DNA from: Flavobacterium cerinum
GTDB taxonomy: Bacteria > Bacteroidota > Bacteroidia > Flavobacteriales > Flavobacteriaceae
NCBI RefSeq assembly: GCF_004028155.1
Contig: NZ_SBII01000002.1
Location: 410,162-474,161 of the forward strand
Direction of reading: 5' to 3'
Length of the DNA: 64,000 nt
Of the stretch, positions 1 through 8,286 are shown piece after piece (positions within the stretch are counted from its first letter, which is position 1; each line of letters begins with the position of its first letter). The translations under genes were made by a program, and so were the position numbers. A model generated the notes under the pieces. The model was not told the DNA's origin, searched no databases, and worked only from the letters and a program-made list of their open reading frames with translations.

Positions 1-2
1 TT

Positions 3-602
3 TTTCATGGAATAACCGATGAGAAGGTAGCTAACGAACCTACATTTAAAGAGCTTTCGCATACTATATATAACATGATCAAGGATTCGGATCTGGGAGG
101 GTATAACTCTGACCGGTTTGATATTCCGTTATTGGCAGAAGAGTTATTGCGTGCCGGTGTTGACTTTGATATGAAAAACAGGGTATCGGTCGATGTGCAG
201 ACTATTTTCCATAAAAAAGAAGAGCGTACACTAAGTGCCGCTTATAAGTTTTATTGTGGCAAAACATTAGAGAATGCACACACGGCAGAAGCGGATACAC
301 TGGCGACTTATGAGATTCTTAAATCGCAGCTGGATCGTTATGATGATCTTGAGAATGACATGAAAGTGCTGTCTGAATATACGACACGTAAAAAGGTAGT
401 AGATTTTGCAGGCTTTATTGCTTTAGATGCAGATGGGGAAGAGATATTTACTTTTGGAAAACATAAAGGAGCAAAAGTAGCAACGGTACTCGATCAGGAA
501 CCTGGGTATTTTGGATGGATTCAAAATGCTGATTTTCCGTTGTACACTAAAAAAGTGCTAACGGCAATCAAACTCCGAAAATTAAATAATAAATTGGCAT
601 AA
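3..602 (+). CDS. 3'-5' exonuclease, DnaQ-like (5' end outside window)
   Basis: The reading frame is open from base 3 with no start, so the N-terminus lies upstream of the window; the first ATG, at 75, is internal. The visible part reads HGIT, then GGYNSDRFDIPLL, the Exo II region of DEDDh exonucleases, and HTAEADTLATYEIL, the Exo III HxAxxD region with the catalytic His and Asp. The Exo I motif DxE must lie before the window. The C-terminal 60 residues (FGKHKG, EPGYFGWIQ) resemble the small DUF3820-type domain fused to such exonucleases in Bacteroidetes. Expected role: trimming DNA 3' ends in repair or as a proofreading-like activity in the cytoplasm. It is followed after 19 bases by the FAH-family gene on the same strand. 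The family is secure; the exact substrate is not known. Confidence 0.85.
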   Translation, partial: FHGITDEKVANEPTFKELSHTIYNMIKDSDLGGYNSDRFDIPLLAEELLRAGVDFDMKNRVSVDVQTIFHKKEERTLSAAYKFYCGKTLENAHTAEADTLATYEILKSQLDRYDDLENDMKVLSEYTTRKKVVDFAGFIALDADGEEIFTFGKHKGAKVATVLDQEPGYFGWIQNADFPLYTKKVLTAIKLRKLNNKLA

Positions 603-621
603 TAATTTTCAGTAACGAGGT

Positions 622-1233
622 ATGAAGATAATCTGCATAGGCAGGAATTATGCTAAGCATATAGAAGAACTGCAAAACGAAAAACCGGATGAACCGGTTA
701 TTTTCATAAAGCCGGATACGGCCATCGTTTTAAAAAAATTTCCGTTTGTAATACCGGATTTTAGTAATGATATACACCATGAGGTGGAGATAATAGTTAA
801 GATATGCAAAGTGGGTAAACACATAGCTCCAAAATTTGCACATAAATACTATGAGGAAATAGGATTAGGTATCGATTTTACAGCTCGCGATCTGCAGGCT
901 AAACTTAAAGAAAAAGGCCTGCCGTGGGAAAAGGCAAAAGCATTTGATGGATCGGCAGTAGTGAGTGAATTTATACCTAAAACAGAATTTTCGTCACTTA
1001 ATGATATTAATTTCGAATTGACAAATAATGGTAATGTGGTACAGAAAGGCAACAGTCAGTTAATGCTATGGAAAATAGATGAGCTGATATCTTATGCGTC
1101 ACAATATTTTACACTCAAAACGGGCGATATTCTCTTTACCGGTACACCGGAAGGTGTAGCAAAAGTGAGTGCTAATGATGTGTTGGAAGGTTTTATAGAA
1201 GGAAAAAAAATGTTCAGGATACAGGTAAAATAA
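622..1233 (+). CDS. fumarylacetoacetate hydrolase family protein
   Basis: At 203 residues this is a complete single-domain FAH-fold protein, like FAHD1-type acylpyruvases and oxaloacetate decarboxylases. The start MKIICIGRNYAKHI is typical. HHEVEIIVKI supplies the acidic metal ligands, GIDFTARDLQ and WEKAKAFDGSA are conserved core segments, and GDILFTGTPEGV is the late signature. Family members cleave C-C bonds of small diketo-acids or decarboxylate oxaloacetate with Mg2+; which substrate applies here cannot be read from the sequence. Its stop codon overlaps the start of the next gene by one base (TAATG), which suggests translational coupling with the Hpt protein. Confidence 0.88.
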   Translation: MKIICIGRNYAKHIEELQNEKPDEPVIFIKPDTAIVLKKFPFVIPDFSNDIHHEVEIIVKICKVGKHIAPKFAHKYYEEIGLGIDFTARDLQAKLKEKGLPWEKAKAFDGSAVVSEFIPKTEFSSLNDINFELTNNGNVVQKGNSQLMLWKIDELISYASQYFTLKTGDILFTGTPEGVAKVSANDVLEGFIEGKKMFRIQVK

Positions 1234-1577
1234 TGGCACTACACTACAATTTATCAAAAGTATATGCGATCTCAGACAATGATGTCGATTTTGCAAAACA
1301 AATCGTTGTACTTTTTATCGAAGAAGTTCCTGCTGAAATGAAAAATATCAAGCAAGGACTCAAAGAAAAAAACCACAACAAGGTTTATCATGCTGCTCAT
1401 AAAATTAAGCCGACATTAGACCTTATGGGGATGGATCTGGCTTATGAAGATGTGACGTCTGTAGAGACCTGGAGTCGCTCTGAAGGTAAAAAGAAAGAGA
1501 TCAAAGAAGTTGTAAAAAGCCTGAAAGAGCACATAAGTAAAACTGTAAAAGAACTTAAAAAAGATTACGCTTTGTAA
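1233..1577 (+). CDS. Hpt domain phosphotransfer protein
   Basis: This 114-residue all-helical protein contains HAAHKIKPTLDLMGM. His56 sits in the H-K-x-K-x position of the phospho-accepting histidine of Hpt domains (HxLKGxS-like), with His53 nearby. It is probably a phosphorelay intermediate between a hybrid sensor kinase and a response regulator, but no kinase or regulator is in the window, so the partner is unknown. The start overlaps the stop of the FAH-family gene (TAATG) and cinA follows nine bases downstream, so the three genes probably share a transcript. Confidence 0.8.
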   Translation: MALHYNLSKVYAISDNDVDFAKQIVVLFIEEVPAEMKNIKQGLKEKNHNKVYHAAHKIKPTLDLMGMDLAYEDVTSVETWSRSEGKKKEIKEVVKSLKEHISKTVKELKKDYAL

Positions 1578-1586
1578 TTAAATAAT

Positions 1587-2834
1587 ATGAAAGCAGCCAT
1601 TGTTACTGTAGGAGATGAAATACTTATAGGCCAGATAGTAGATACTAACTCGGCATTTATAGCAAAATCACTCGATAGAATAGGGATAGAAGTATATGAA
1701 ATGTTGTCCATAAGCGACGACAGACAGCATATTTTAGACACAATGGCATCATTGCAGGATAAGGCAGATGTGGTTATTATAACCGGTGGCCTGGGGCCTA
1801 CAAAAGATGATGTGACCAAGAAAACGTTCTGCGATTATTTTGATGATGAGCTGGTGCGTAATCTGGAACTGGAAAAGCATGTTGTAGAGCTTATCGAAAA
1901 AGCAATGAAGCGTACAGCTTCTCAAATGAATAAAGATCAGGCACTGGTGCCGTCGCGTGCTACTATACTTCATAATGCAGTGGGTACAGCTCCCGGTATG
2001 TGGATGGAAAAAGGAAATACAGTTTTCATGTCGCTGCCTGGTGTGCCTTATGAAATGAAGCATATTGTAGAGCATGAGATCATTCCGAAACTGGTAGAAA
2101 AATACGAAAGGCCTTATATTTTACATAAAACGATAATGACTTACGGACAGGGTGAAAGTCTTGTTGCAGAACGTATTGAGAACTGGGAAGATAGCCTGCC
2201 GGAATTTATAAGGCTTGCTTATTTACCGAGCCCAGGAAGAGTGAGATTACGTCTTAGTGCAAGAGGAACTAACGAAGCAGTATTGAAAAATACTATTGAA
2301 TCTGAGACTGAAAAACTGAAAGGTTTAATAGGCGATATTATAGTTGGGTATGACGAAGGCGAAACCATGGAGGTGATGCTGGGGAGGCTGCTCACTAAGA
2401 AAAATATGACGCTTGCGGCAGCCGAAAGCTGTACAGGTGGTCAAATTGCACAGATGCTTACGTCAGTGCCGGGGTCTTCGGCTTATTTTAAGGGCGGTGT
2501 GGTGACTTACGCTACGCAATCTAAGATTGATGTGCTGGGTGTGGATAAAACGCTTATAGGAGAAAATTCTGTAGTTAGCGCAGCTGTTGCAGAAGCTATG
2601 GCTTTGCGTGCAAAAGCAATTTTTGGTGCTGATTTTGCCGTTGCCACAACTGGAAATGCAGGCCCTTTAAAAGGCGATGCAGATGCTGAGGTTGGGACGG
2701 TTTTTGTGGCCTACGCTACTCCAAATGGTGTATTTAGTGAAAGATTGGATCTTGGGCAGCCCAGAGAGAAAGTTATAGATAGGGCTGCAAATAAGGCACT
2801 TGAAAAAATTTATCAGGAAATTTTAAAAAACTGA
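1587..2834 (+). CDS. cinA: CinA family protein, nicotinamide-nucleotide amidohydrolase type
   Basis: This is full length at 415 residues with the two standard domains. The N-terminal MoaB/MogA-like domain (about 1-170) begins [13 protein letters not shown] and has [12 protein letters not shown], the signature of the COG1058 pyrophosphatase domain. The C-terminal CinA amidohydrolase domain (about 255-415) has [12 protein letters not shown] with the catalytic Ser, and VATTGNAGP. Together such proteins recycle pyridine nucleotides by deamidating nicotinamide mononucleotide. The name comes from competence-induced proteins, but nothing here points to competence. It is the last gene of the FAH-Hpt-cinA run and is followed by the rpmB promoter. 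Confidence 0.95.
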   Translation: MKAAIVTVGDEILIGQIVDTNSAFIAKSLDRIGIEVYEMLSISDDRQHILDTMASLQDKADVVIITGGLGPTKDDVTKKTFCDYFDDELVRNLELEKHVVELIEKAMKRTASQMNKDQALVPSRATILHNAVGTAPGMWMEKGNTVFMSLPGVPYEMKHIVEHEIIPKLVEKYERPYILHKTIMTYGQGESLVAERIENWEDSLPEFIRLAYLPSPGRVRLRLSARGTNEAVLKNTIESETEKLKGLIGDIIVGYDEGETMEVMLGRLLTKKNMTLAAAESCTGGQIAQMLTSVPGSSAYFKGGVVTYATQSKIDVLGVDKTLIGENSVVSAAVAEAMALRAKAIFGADFAVATTGNAGPLKGDADAEVGTVFVAYATPNGVFSERLDLGQPREKVIDRAANKALEKIYQEILKN

Positions 2835-2843
2835 TAGAATAAG

Positions 2844-2875
2844 TTTGTGTAATTGTTTTATTTTCCTTTTCTTTG
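2844..2875 (+). promoter_or_regulatory. promoter of the rpmB-rpmG-ftsY operon
   Basis: TTTG at 2844-2847 and TTTCTTTG at 2868-2875 are 20 bases apart, close to the Bacteroidetes sigma-A form TTG-N19/20-TAnnTTTG. Transcription would begin near 2880, about 35 bases before rpmB. Confidence 0.6.
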
Positions 2876-2913
2876 CACCCTGATTTTGAATAACGATATA
2901 AAAGCGAGAAATA

Positions 2914-3150
2914 ATGTCAAGAGTTTGTGCCCTTACAGGTAAAAGAGCGATGGTTGGAAATAATGTTTCCCACGCAATGAACAAAACTAAGAGAAAGTTT
3001 AGTGTGAACTTAGTGAAAAAGCGCTTCTATCTTCCAGAAGAGGATAGATGGATCACTCTTAGAGTAGCTGCTTCTACTATCAAGACAATTAACAAGAATG
3101 GTATAGCTGCAGTTTTGAAAGAAGCTAAAGCTAACGGATTTATTAAATAA
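2914..3150 (+). CDS. rpmB: 50S ribosomal protein L28
   Basis: The 78 residues start [21 protein letters not shown], the hallmark L28 opening (C-x-x-T-G-K, then N-x-V-S-H). It ends in a basic tail, the normal length for Bacteroidetes L28. It is a component of the large ribosomal subunit. It has its own promoter just upstream and is followed after 26 bases by rpmG (L33), the common L28-L33 pairing. Confidence 0.97.
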   Translation: MSRVCALTGKRAMVGNNVSHAMNKTKRKFSVNLVKKRFYLPEEDRWITLRVAASTIKTINKNGIAAVLKEAKANGFIK

Positions 3151-3176
3151 TCCTTACCTAATAAATATATAGCACG

Positions 3177-3359
3177 ATGGCAAAGAAAGGTAATAGAATT
3201 CAGGTAATTTTAGAGTGTACAGAGCACAAAGCTTCCGGCGTAGCTGGAACTTCAAGGTACATCACCACAAAAAACAAAAAGAATACTCCGGACAGGTTAG
3301 AGATTAAGAAATTTAATCCAATCCTTAAGCGAGTGACTGTTCATAAAGAAATTAAATAA
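3177..3359 (+). CDS. rpmG: 50S ribosomal protein L33
   Basis: At 60 residues this is standard L33 length, starting [18 protein letters not shown] with the typical [19 protein letters not shown] core. It lacks the CxxC zinc-ribbon pairs, so it is the zinc-independent form. It is a large-subunit protein near the E site. It sits between rpmB and a 50-residue DUF4295-type gene in a tight run on the plus strand. Confidence 0.97.
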   Translation: MAKKGNRIQVILECTEHKASGVAGTSRYITTKNKKNTPDRLEIKKFNPILKRVTVHKEIK

Positions 3360-3368
3360 TCATTAGTC

Positions 3369-3521
3369 ATGGCAAAGAAAACCGTAGCATCGTTACAAAC
3401 ATCTTCAAAAAGGTTAACTAAAGCTATCAAGATGGTAAAATCTCCAAAATCTGGAGCTTATACTTTTGTTGAGAGCGTTATGACTCCAGAAGAAGTGGAT
3501 AATTTTCTTAAGAAGAAATAA
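3369..3521 (+). CDS. DUF4295-type small basic protein
   Basis: This is a 50-residue gene starting at ATG 3369, nine bases after the rpmG stop, and ending at TAA 3519-3521. It starts MAKKTVASLQTSSKRLTKAI and ends in FLKKK. It matches the small basic DUF4295 proteins that sit between rpmG and ftsY across Bacteroidetes; this position is known to me as conserved and is not proof of function. Its basic character and the ribosomal operon suggest a ribosome-associated role. It is followed directly by a strong terminator. Confidence 0.85.
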   Translation: MAKKTVASLQTSSKRLTKAIKMVKSPKSGAYTFVESVMTPEEVDNFLKKK

Positions 3522-3540
3522 TATTCCCACCAATATATAT

Positions 3541-3574
3541 AAAAGCTACTTTCAGTTAACGAAAGTAGCTTTTT
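3541..3574 (+). terminator. rho-independent terminator after the rpmB operon
   Basis: A 13-base stem, AAAAGCTACTTTC pairing with GAAAGTAGCTTTT around a 7-base loop, runs into a T-tract. It closes the L28-L33-DUF4295 transcript and separates it from ftsY. Confidence 0.9.
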
Positions 3575-3620
3575 TATTTTTTATATTTACCACGGGAAAC
3601 ACACACTATTTACAATCGAT

Positions 3621-4574
3621 ATGAATTTCTTTAAAAAAATATTTTCTTCCGAAAAAAAGGAAACATTAGACAAAGGCCTTGAAAAAACTAAGACAACCTT
3701 TTTTTCAAAACTTACTAAAGCCGTTGCCGGAAAATCTAAAGTAGATGATGAGGTACTGGATAATCTTGAGGAGATACTTGTGTCTTCGGATGTTGGCGTA
3801 AACACAACTCTTAAAATCATTACACGTATTGAAGAACGCGTTGCGAATGACAAATACATGGGGACTGATGAGCTAAATCGTATCTTAAGAGAAGAGATTG
3901 GCGGACTGCTTTCTGAAACCCATTCGGGTGAGGCTACAGAGTTCGAAATTCCAAAAGATAAAAAGCCATATGTAATTATGGTTGTTGGTGTTAATGGTGT
4001 GGGTAAAACTACTACCATTGGTAAACTTGCTTATCAATTTAAGAAAGCAGGATACAATGTAGTACTTGGAGCAGCCGATACTTTTAGGGCAGCAGCGATA
4101 GATCAGCTTCAGGTATGGGCAGACAGGGTAGGTGTACCTATTGTAAGGCAGCAAATGGGCAGTGATCCGGCTTCAGTAGCGTTTGATACGCTTCAGTCGG
4201 CAGTGAGCCAAAATGCCGATGTGGTAATTATAGATACAGCAGGTCGACTTCATAATAAAGTGAACCTGATGAACGAGCTTACTAAAGTAAAAAGAGTAAT
4301 GCAGAAAGTGGTAGACGATGCACCTCATGATGTAATGCTGGTACTTGATGGCTCTACAGGTCAAAACGCTTTTGAGCAGGCTAAGCAATTTACTGCAGCT
4401 ACAGAAGTAACCTCTCTTGCGGTAACCAAACTTGATGGTACAGCAAAAGGTGGAGTAGTTATCGGGATTTCAGATCAGTTCCAGATTCCCGTTAAATACA
4501 TTGGTGTTGGTGAAGGTATAGAAGACTTGCAGGTATTCAATAAATATGAATTTGTTGATTCTTTCTTCAAGTAA
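3621..4574 (+). CDS. ftsY: signal recognition particle receptor FtsY
   Basis: The 317-residue protein has the NG domains of SRP-family GTPases. A short charged N-terminus (MNFFKKIFSSEKKE) replaces the long acidic A domain of E. coli. The helical N domain runs to about residue 110. The G domain has the P-loop GVNGVGKTTTIGKLA, the insertion motif GAADTFRAAAIDQL, DTAGR and TKLDGTAKGG. It docks SRP-bound ribosomes at the inner membrane for co-translational insertion. It lies 46 bases after the terminator of the ribosomal operon and so needs its own promoter. Confidence 0.96.
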   Translation: MNFFKKIFSSEKKETLDKGLEKTKTTFFSKLTKAVAGKSKVDDEVLDNLEEILVSSDVGVNTTLKIITRIEERVANDKYMGTDELNRILREEIGGLLSETHSGEATEFEIPKDKKPYVIMVVGVNGVGKTTTIGKLAYQFKKAGYNVVLGAADTFRAAAIDQLQVWADRVGVPIVRQQMGSDPASVAFDTLQSAVSQNADVVIIDTAGRLHNKVNLMNELTKVKRVMQKVVDDAPHDVMLVLDGSTGQNAFEQAKQFTAATEVTSLAVTKLDGTAKGGVVIGISDQFQIPVKYIGVGEGIEDLQVFNKYEFVDSFFK

Positions 4575-4606
4575 AATCAAACTTTAATCAAACCAAACAA
4601 AACCAA

Positions 4607-5845
4607 ATGAAATTTTTCACCTTACTAACTGCACTGTTCATCAGTATGCAGGTTTTTTCGCAGGATATAAAAGGATATTACATTACAAACTCTGATAAAC
4701 GGGTTGAAGGTGTCTTTAAACCTGCTGATTTTAATGATGCTGCTTCATTGCTGTTTAAAGCATCAAACGGGAAGGATTATAATAATCTCTTGCTAAGTGA
4801 TATCAAAGAATATGGTATCAATAACAATGAATTTAAATTTGAAAAACATACTGTTCAAATTGATATTTCTGATAAAGACGCAAACAACTTAAGTTCCCAA
4901 AAAAGTCCTGAGTGGAAAACAGAAACATTATTTTTAAATGTTGCTGTAGATGGAGATGCTAAATTGTATTCGTATACAAAAGACTACAAAACTAAATTTT
5001 TCTTTAGCACTAAAAATAAACCCGGAGAAGTAAGTCAGCTTATATATAAAAAATACAGGACTCCGGAAGGGGTTGCAGAAAACGTAGCTTACAAACAACA
5101 ACTTCTTAATGCTGTAAGATGCGAAGGGCAATATGCTGATTATTTTAGCGACATACGCTACAATAAAAAAGAACTGTCTGATGTAATTAAAAATTATAAT
5201 AAATGTTCAGGCTCTGAATCAGTATCTTATTATAATGGGTTTCGTAAAAGAACTGAAGTTAAGTATACAGCTTTTGCAGGTGTTAATAGTATGAATTTTG
5301 GTATAAAAAGTGGTTTTCCACCTGTAAGTGGTGCCGAAGCTAATACCGAATTTAGCTTAGGATTTGAAGCTGCTTATGTTTTCCCTTCAGAAAAATTTGA
5401 ATTTTTTGTTCAGGCAGAATACGAAGTAATTTCAGCAAAAAACATTGATCCTTACGATCAGGGTTATAATGTATTGACCAGTACTTACACGTTAGAAGGT
5501 GCCGCTTTTAATGTTTTTTTCGGACCTCGTTTTAATTTTCTACTTAATGAAAAAAATAAATTTTTTGTTGATGCATCTTTTGGAATGAGCTTTCCTGTTG
5601 GGATAGAGATTACCAGGTCATCCCATATTAAAACAGGTACCGGATATGAGTATGAAGGCGATGGTGATCGTTTTGATGCTGGGACCAGTTTTTGTGGTAA
5701 TTTTAGTGTTGGCTATGTGTTTAATGATAAATTTGGGTTATCGCTGCGATATGAAACAAGTAGGGATATGCTTGATGATTCTAATGGTCCCTATAAAACC
5801 GATATTACCAGATTGGGTCTTAATTTAAGATACACAATTAATTAA
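4607..5845 (+). CDS. outer-membrane beta-barrel protein, function unknown
   Basis: The 412 residues begin with a Sec signal peptide, cleaved near MQVFSQ-D. An N-terminal region of about 200 residues contains GYYITNSDKRVEGVF and a Lys/Tyr-rich segment. From about residue 215 to the end the sequence alternates aromatic and polar residues in the manner of a porin-type barrel (AFAGVNSMNF, FSLGFEAAYVF, FFVQAEYEV, FSVGYVFNDKFGLSLRYE, LGLNLRYTIN), with a terminal beta strand. It is probably an eight-stranded barrel in the outer membrane with a periplasmic N-domain. I do not recognise a substrate. Its 3' end overlaps the convergent serine hydrolase gene by four bases (TTAATTAA). Confidence 0.75.
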   Translation: MKFFTLLTALFISMQVFSQDIKGYYITNSDKRVEGVFKPADFNDAASLLFKASNGKDYNNLLLSDIKEYGINNNEFKFEKHTVQIDISDKDANNLSSQKSPEWKTETLFLNVAVDGDAKLYSYTKDYKTKFFFSTKNKPGEVSQLIYKKYRTPEGVAENVAYKQQLLNAVRCEGQYADYFSDIRYNKKELSDVIKNYNKCSGSESVSYYNGFRKRTEVKYTAFAGVNSMNFGIKSGFPPVSGAEANTEFSLGFEAAYVFPSEKFEFFVQAEYEVISAKNIDPYDQGYNVLTSTYTLEGAAFNVFFGPRFNFLLNEKNKFFVDASFGMSFPVGIEITRSSHIKTGTGYEYEGDGDRFDAGTSFCGNFSVGYVFNDKFGLSLRYETSRDMLDDSNGPYKTDITRLGLNLRYTIN

Positions 5846-6918
5846 TTAATAACCGCATTAATTTTTTGCCATAATTGGGCATCAAAACCTGAAAGTGCAA
5901 AATTTTCTCCATCGGCGGCATTTCCCATTCGGATAACTACCATCTTTCGGGATGGAATTACATAAATTTTCTGATCATTTTTCCCCAGTGCCATATACAT
6001 ATCATTAGGCGCCGGGGGAATAATGCTCCCATTAAATTGCTGCTGTGTTTGTGGTAAATGATAATTTTCTTTTCCGTTAAGCCACCACAGGTAACCATAT
6101 GATTTATTGATGTTTTGAGAAGTAGAGGTCATCTCTTTCCAATAGGCAGTATTGATAATTTGTTCTTCATTCCATTTACCTTCATTGAGCATTAAAAGCC
6201 CAAAACGCGACATACTGCGCGTATTACTTGAATAAACGCTCAGGTCAGTACCGGTTACTGCCCAGGCACCTGTCATTCCAATTTTATTCTTTAATGCCGA
6301 ATCAAAATAATTATTCCAGGTTCGCTGTGTTGCATTAGCAACCACATCCTGAAGTTTTACATATACATTACTGTATGCCCATCGGGTACCTGCATCGGCA
6401 AGATACTGTAGATTGGCAGGTAAAACATTATCTCCTTTACTATCATCAAGACCTGATGTCATGGTTAGCAGATGCCTGCACGTTATGAGGTTTTCTTTTG
6501 CTATGGGAGCACTTGTCCACCCGTTGCCTAAATAATCAGAGGCTTTATTATTTATAGATATATAACCTTCTTGTTGGGCAATGCCTACAGTGGCAGCTGT
6601 TAGTGTTTTTCCGGCACTTGCCCAATACCACGGACTTACTGCTGAGTGGCCGTCAAAGTAGTTCTCCATTACAATACGTCCGTTTACAAGGATTATAAAC
6701 GATTTGGTGTGTTTCTCGTTAAGAAAAGTGAGCAATGGCTCTACATTGTCCTGATTCCATCCTAATGATGTCATTGTTGTTGCTTCCCAGTTGGTAGAAT
6801 TGTTTTCAGGGAAATACATAGGTTCTGTATTAGGATTATCTCCAGGGCTTTCATTATTTTCTGAGCTGCACCCAGTTATAATAAGCAGGGTAAAAAGCGG
6901 TAACCAAAACGTTTTCAT
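5842..6918 (-). CDS. lipoprotein serine hydrolase, class C beta-lactamase fold
   Basis: I place the start at 6918 (MKTFWLPLF), not at the in-frame ATG at 6960, because it gives a clean lipoprotein signal ending LIITGC with Cys17 as the lipid site. The mature protein has the nucleophile motif S101-A-G-K104 (WASAGKTL) and the second motif YSN (RWAYSNVYV). The C-terminal KNDQKIYVIPSRKMVVIRMGN resembles 6-aminohexanoate-dimer hydrolase (NylB-like) members rather than true beta-lactamases. It is probably a periplasmic or outer-membrane-anchored esterase, amidase or peptidase. It is convergent with the upstream barrel gene and is one of four genes of this superfamily in the window. Confidence 0.85.
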   Translation of the reverse strand: MKTFWLPLFTLLIITGCSSENNESPGDNPNTEPMYFPENNSTNWEATTMTSLGWNQDNVEPLLTFLNEKHTKSFIILVNGRIVMENYFDGHSAVSPWYWASAGKTLTAATVGIAQQEGYISINNKASDYLGNGWTSAPIAKENLITCRHLLTMTSGLDDSKGDNVLPANLQYLADAGTRWAYSNVYVKLQDVVANATQRTWNNYFDSALKNKIGMTGAWAVTGTDLSVYSSNTRSMSRFGLLMLNEGKWNEEQIINTAYWKEMTSTSQNINKSYGYLWWLNGKENYHLPQTQQQFNGSIIPPAPNDMYMALGKNDQKIYVIPSRKMVVIRMGNAADGENFALSGFDAQLWQKINAVIN

Positions 6919-7022
6919 GAGCTTGCAATAAGTATATAAATGTAATAAATAGTTTATCACGATATTTTAAAATTAGCAATGTTTTAATGAGTAAATTTGT
7001 CTTTTGAAAACCATTTTAAATC

Positions 7023-7442
7023 ATGAAGAAAACCATTTTACTCCTGTTTGTATCTATTGTTGCCCTGTCTTGCGGTAATAGCATCTCTGAAGCCGATTTA
7101 GCTAAACTTAATGGCTATTGGGAAATTGAAACAGCTGTAATGCCCGATGGTAGTGAGAAAGAATATAAAATTAATACCACAATAGATTTTTTTGAATTAA
7201 AAGGTAAAACAGGTTTTCGCAAAAAGGTAATGCCGCAATTTGATGGTTCGTATAGAATGAATGATCTTTCAGAAAAAATAAGCATAGTCCAGGATAGTGG
7301 TAAAACATACGTAAGTTATGTTACTGATTATGCTAAATGGAAAGAAGAGATTGTAGAGCTTAATGATAAAAAGCTGGTGCTGAAAAATAACCATGATATG
7401 GAATATCATTACAAAAAACCTGAACCTTTTACAGTAAAATAA
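7023..7442 (+). CDS. small lipocalin-like lipoprotein, function unknown
   Basis: The 139 residues start with a lipoprotein signal ending VALSC (Cys17). The mature part reads LNGYWEIETAVMPDGSEKEY, then alternating beta segments (TIDFFELKGKTGFRKKV, KISIVQDSGKTYVSYV, ELNDKKLVLKN), the pattern of the small lipocalin-like barrel proteins common in Flavobacteria. Its ligand is unknown. The stop overlaps the start of the DUF721 gene by one base (TAATG), which suggests coupled translation. Confidence 0.7.
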   Translation: MKKTILLLFVSIVALSCGNSISEADLAKLNGYWEIETAVMPDGSEKEYKINTTIDFFELKGKTGFRKKVMPQFDGSYRMNDLSEKISIVQDSGKTYVSYVTDYAKWKEEIVELNDKKLVLKNNHDMEYHYKKPEPFTVK

Positions 7443-7738
7443 TGGCAAAACGATTTAATGGAGAGCACGCTATTGGCGACGTGTTAAAGGAATTTATGCA
7501 AGCCAACAGACTACAGCCGGGTATGGATAAGATCGATGTAAAAGAAGCCTGGGCAAACCTTATGGGAAACGGAGTAAATAATTATACGCGGGACATAATG
7601 CTTAAGGGGAGTACACTTTATGTAGAACTAACCTCTTCGGTTTTAAGAGAAGAACTAAGCCATGGTAAAGCGAAGATTATAAAAATGATTAATGAAGAGC
7701 TTAAACGGGAAGTTGTAAAAGATATCGTATTGAGATAA
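7442..7738 (+). CDS. DUF721 (DciA-like) protein
   Basis: The 98-residue protein has the compact KH-like DUF721 pattern: IGDVLKEFMQANRLQPGMDKI, W-x-x-L-M-G-x-G, and a C-terminal LYVELTSSVLREEL followed by a Lys-rich helix. DUF721 includes DciA, the ancestral loader of the DnaB helicase, which fits bacteria lacking DnaC. dnaB is in the same window 36 kb away. It is translationally coupled to the lipoprotein upstream (TAATG) and followed two bases later by a terminator. Confidence 0.85.
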   Translation: MAKRFNGEHAIGDVLKEFMQANRLQPGMDKIDVKEAWANLMGNGVNNYTRDIMLKGSTLYVELTSSVLREELSHGKAKIIKMINEELKREVVKDIVLR

Positions 7739-7740
7739 AA

Positions 7741-7765
7741 AAATGCCGCTGTAAAGCGGCATTTT
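7741..7765. terminator. bidirectional terminator between DUF721 gene and ndk
   Basis: AAATGCCGCT, a four-base loop and AGCGGCATTT form a ten-base perfect stem with A and T tracts on both sides, so it can serve both convergent genes. Confidence 0.9.
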
Positions 7766-7787
7766 ATATATACAAAAAGATGTATTC

Positions 7788-8207
7788 TTAGAATTGTTCT
7801 CTTCCGGCAAAATGGAAAGCACCTTCGATAGCAGCATTTTCATCGCTATCAGATCCATGCACAGCATTTTCTCCAATTGAAGTAGCATACTTTTTACGGA
7901 TAGTTCCTTCAGCAGCATCAGCAGGGTTTGTAGCTCCGATAAGCGTTCTGAAATCTTCAACAGCATTGTCTTTTTCAAGAATAGCAGCTACGATAGGGCC
8001 TCTTGACATAAATTCAACTAATTCACCATAAAATGGTCTTGCACTGTGAACAGCGTAAAATGCCTGAGCATCAGCAACTGTAAGTTGTGTAAGTTTTAAA
8101 GATACGATTCTGAAACCAGCATCTGCTATCATTGCTAAAATACCACCGATATGCCCGTTTCCAACTGCATCCGGTTTGATCATTGTAAAAGTTCTGTTTG
8201 TTGCCAT
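7788..8207 (-). CDS. ndk: nucleoside-diphosphate kinase
   Basis: At 139 residues this is the standard length. It starts [21 protein letters not shown], the canonical Ndk opening with the phosphate-binding lysine, and has [12 protein letters not shown] with the phospho-histidine in the active site. It transfers gamma phosphate between NTPs and NDPs to balance nucleotide pools. Upstream on its strand a TATTTTTG -7 element lies about 25 bases before the ATG. It shares the terminator hairpin with the convergent DUF721 gene. Confidence 0.97.
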   Translation of the reverse strand: MATNRTFTMIKPDAVGNGHIGGILAMIADAGFRIVSLKLTQLTVADAQAFYAVHSARPFYGELVEFMSRGPIVAAILEKDNAVEDFRTLIGATNPADAAEGTIRKKYATSIGENAVHGSDSDENAAIEGAFHFAGREQF

Positions 8208-8286
8208 CTCTATTTTTAAATTTGGTGCAAAAATAGTAGTTTTTAAATTAATAATTTTAATAAATCAATAAGGATTTATTACCTCA

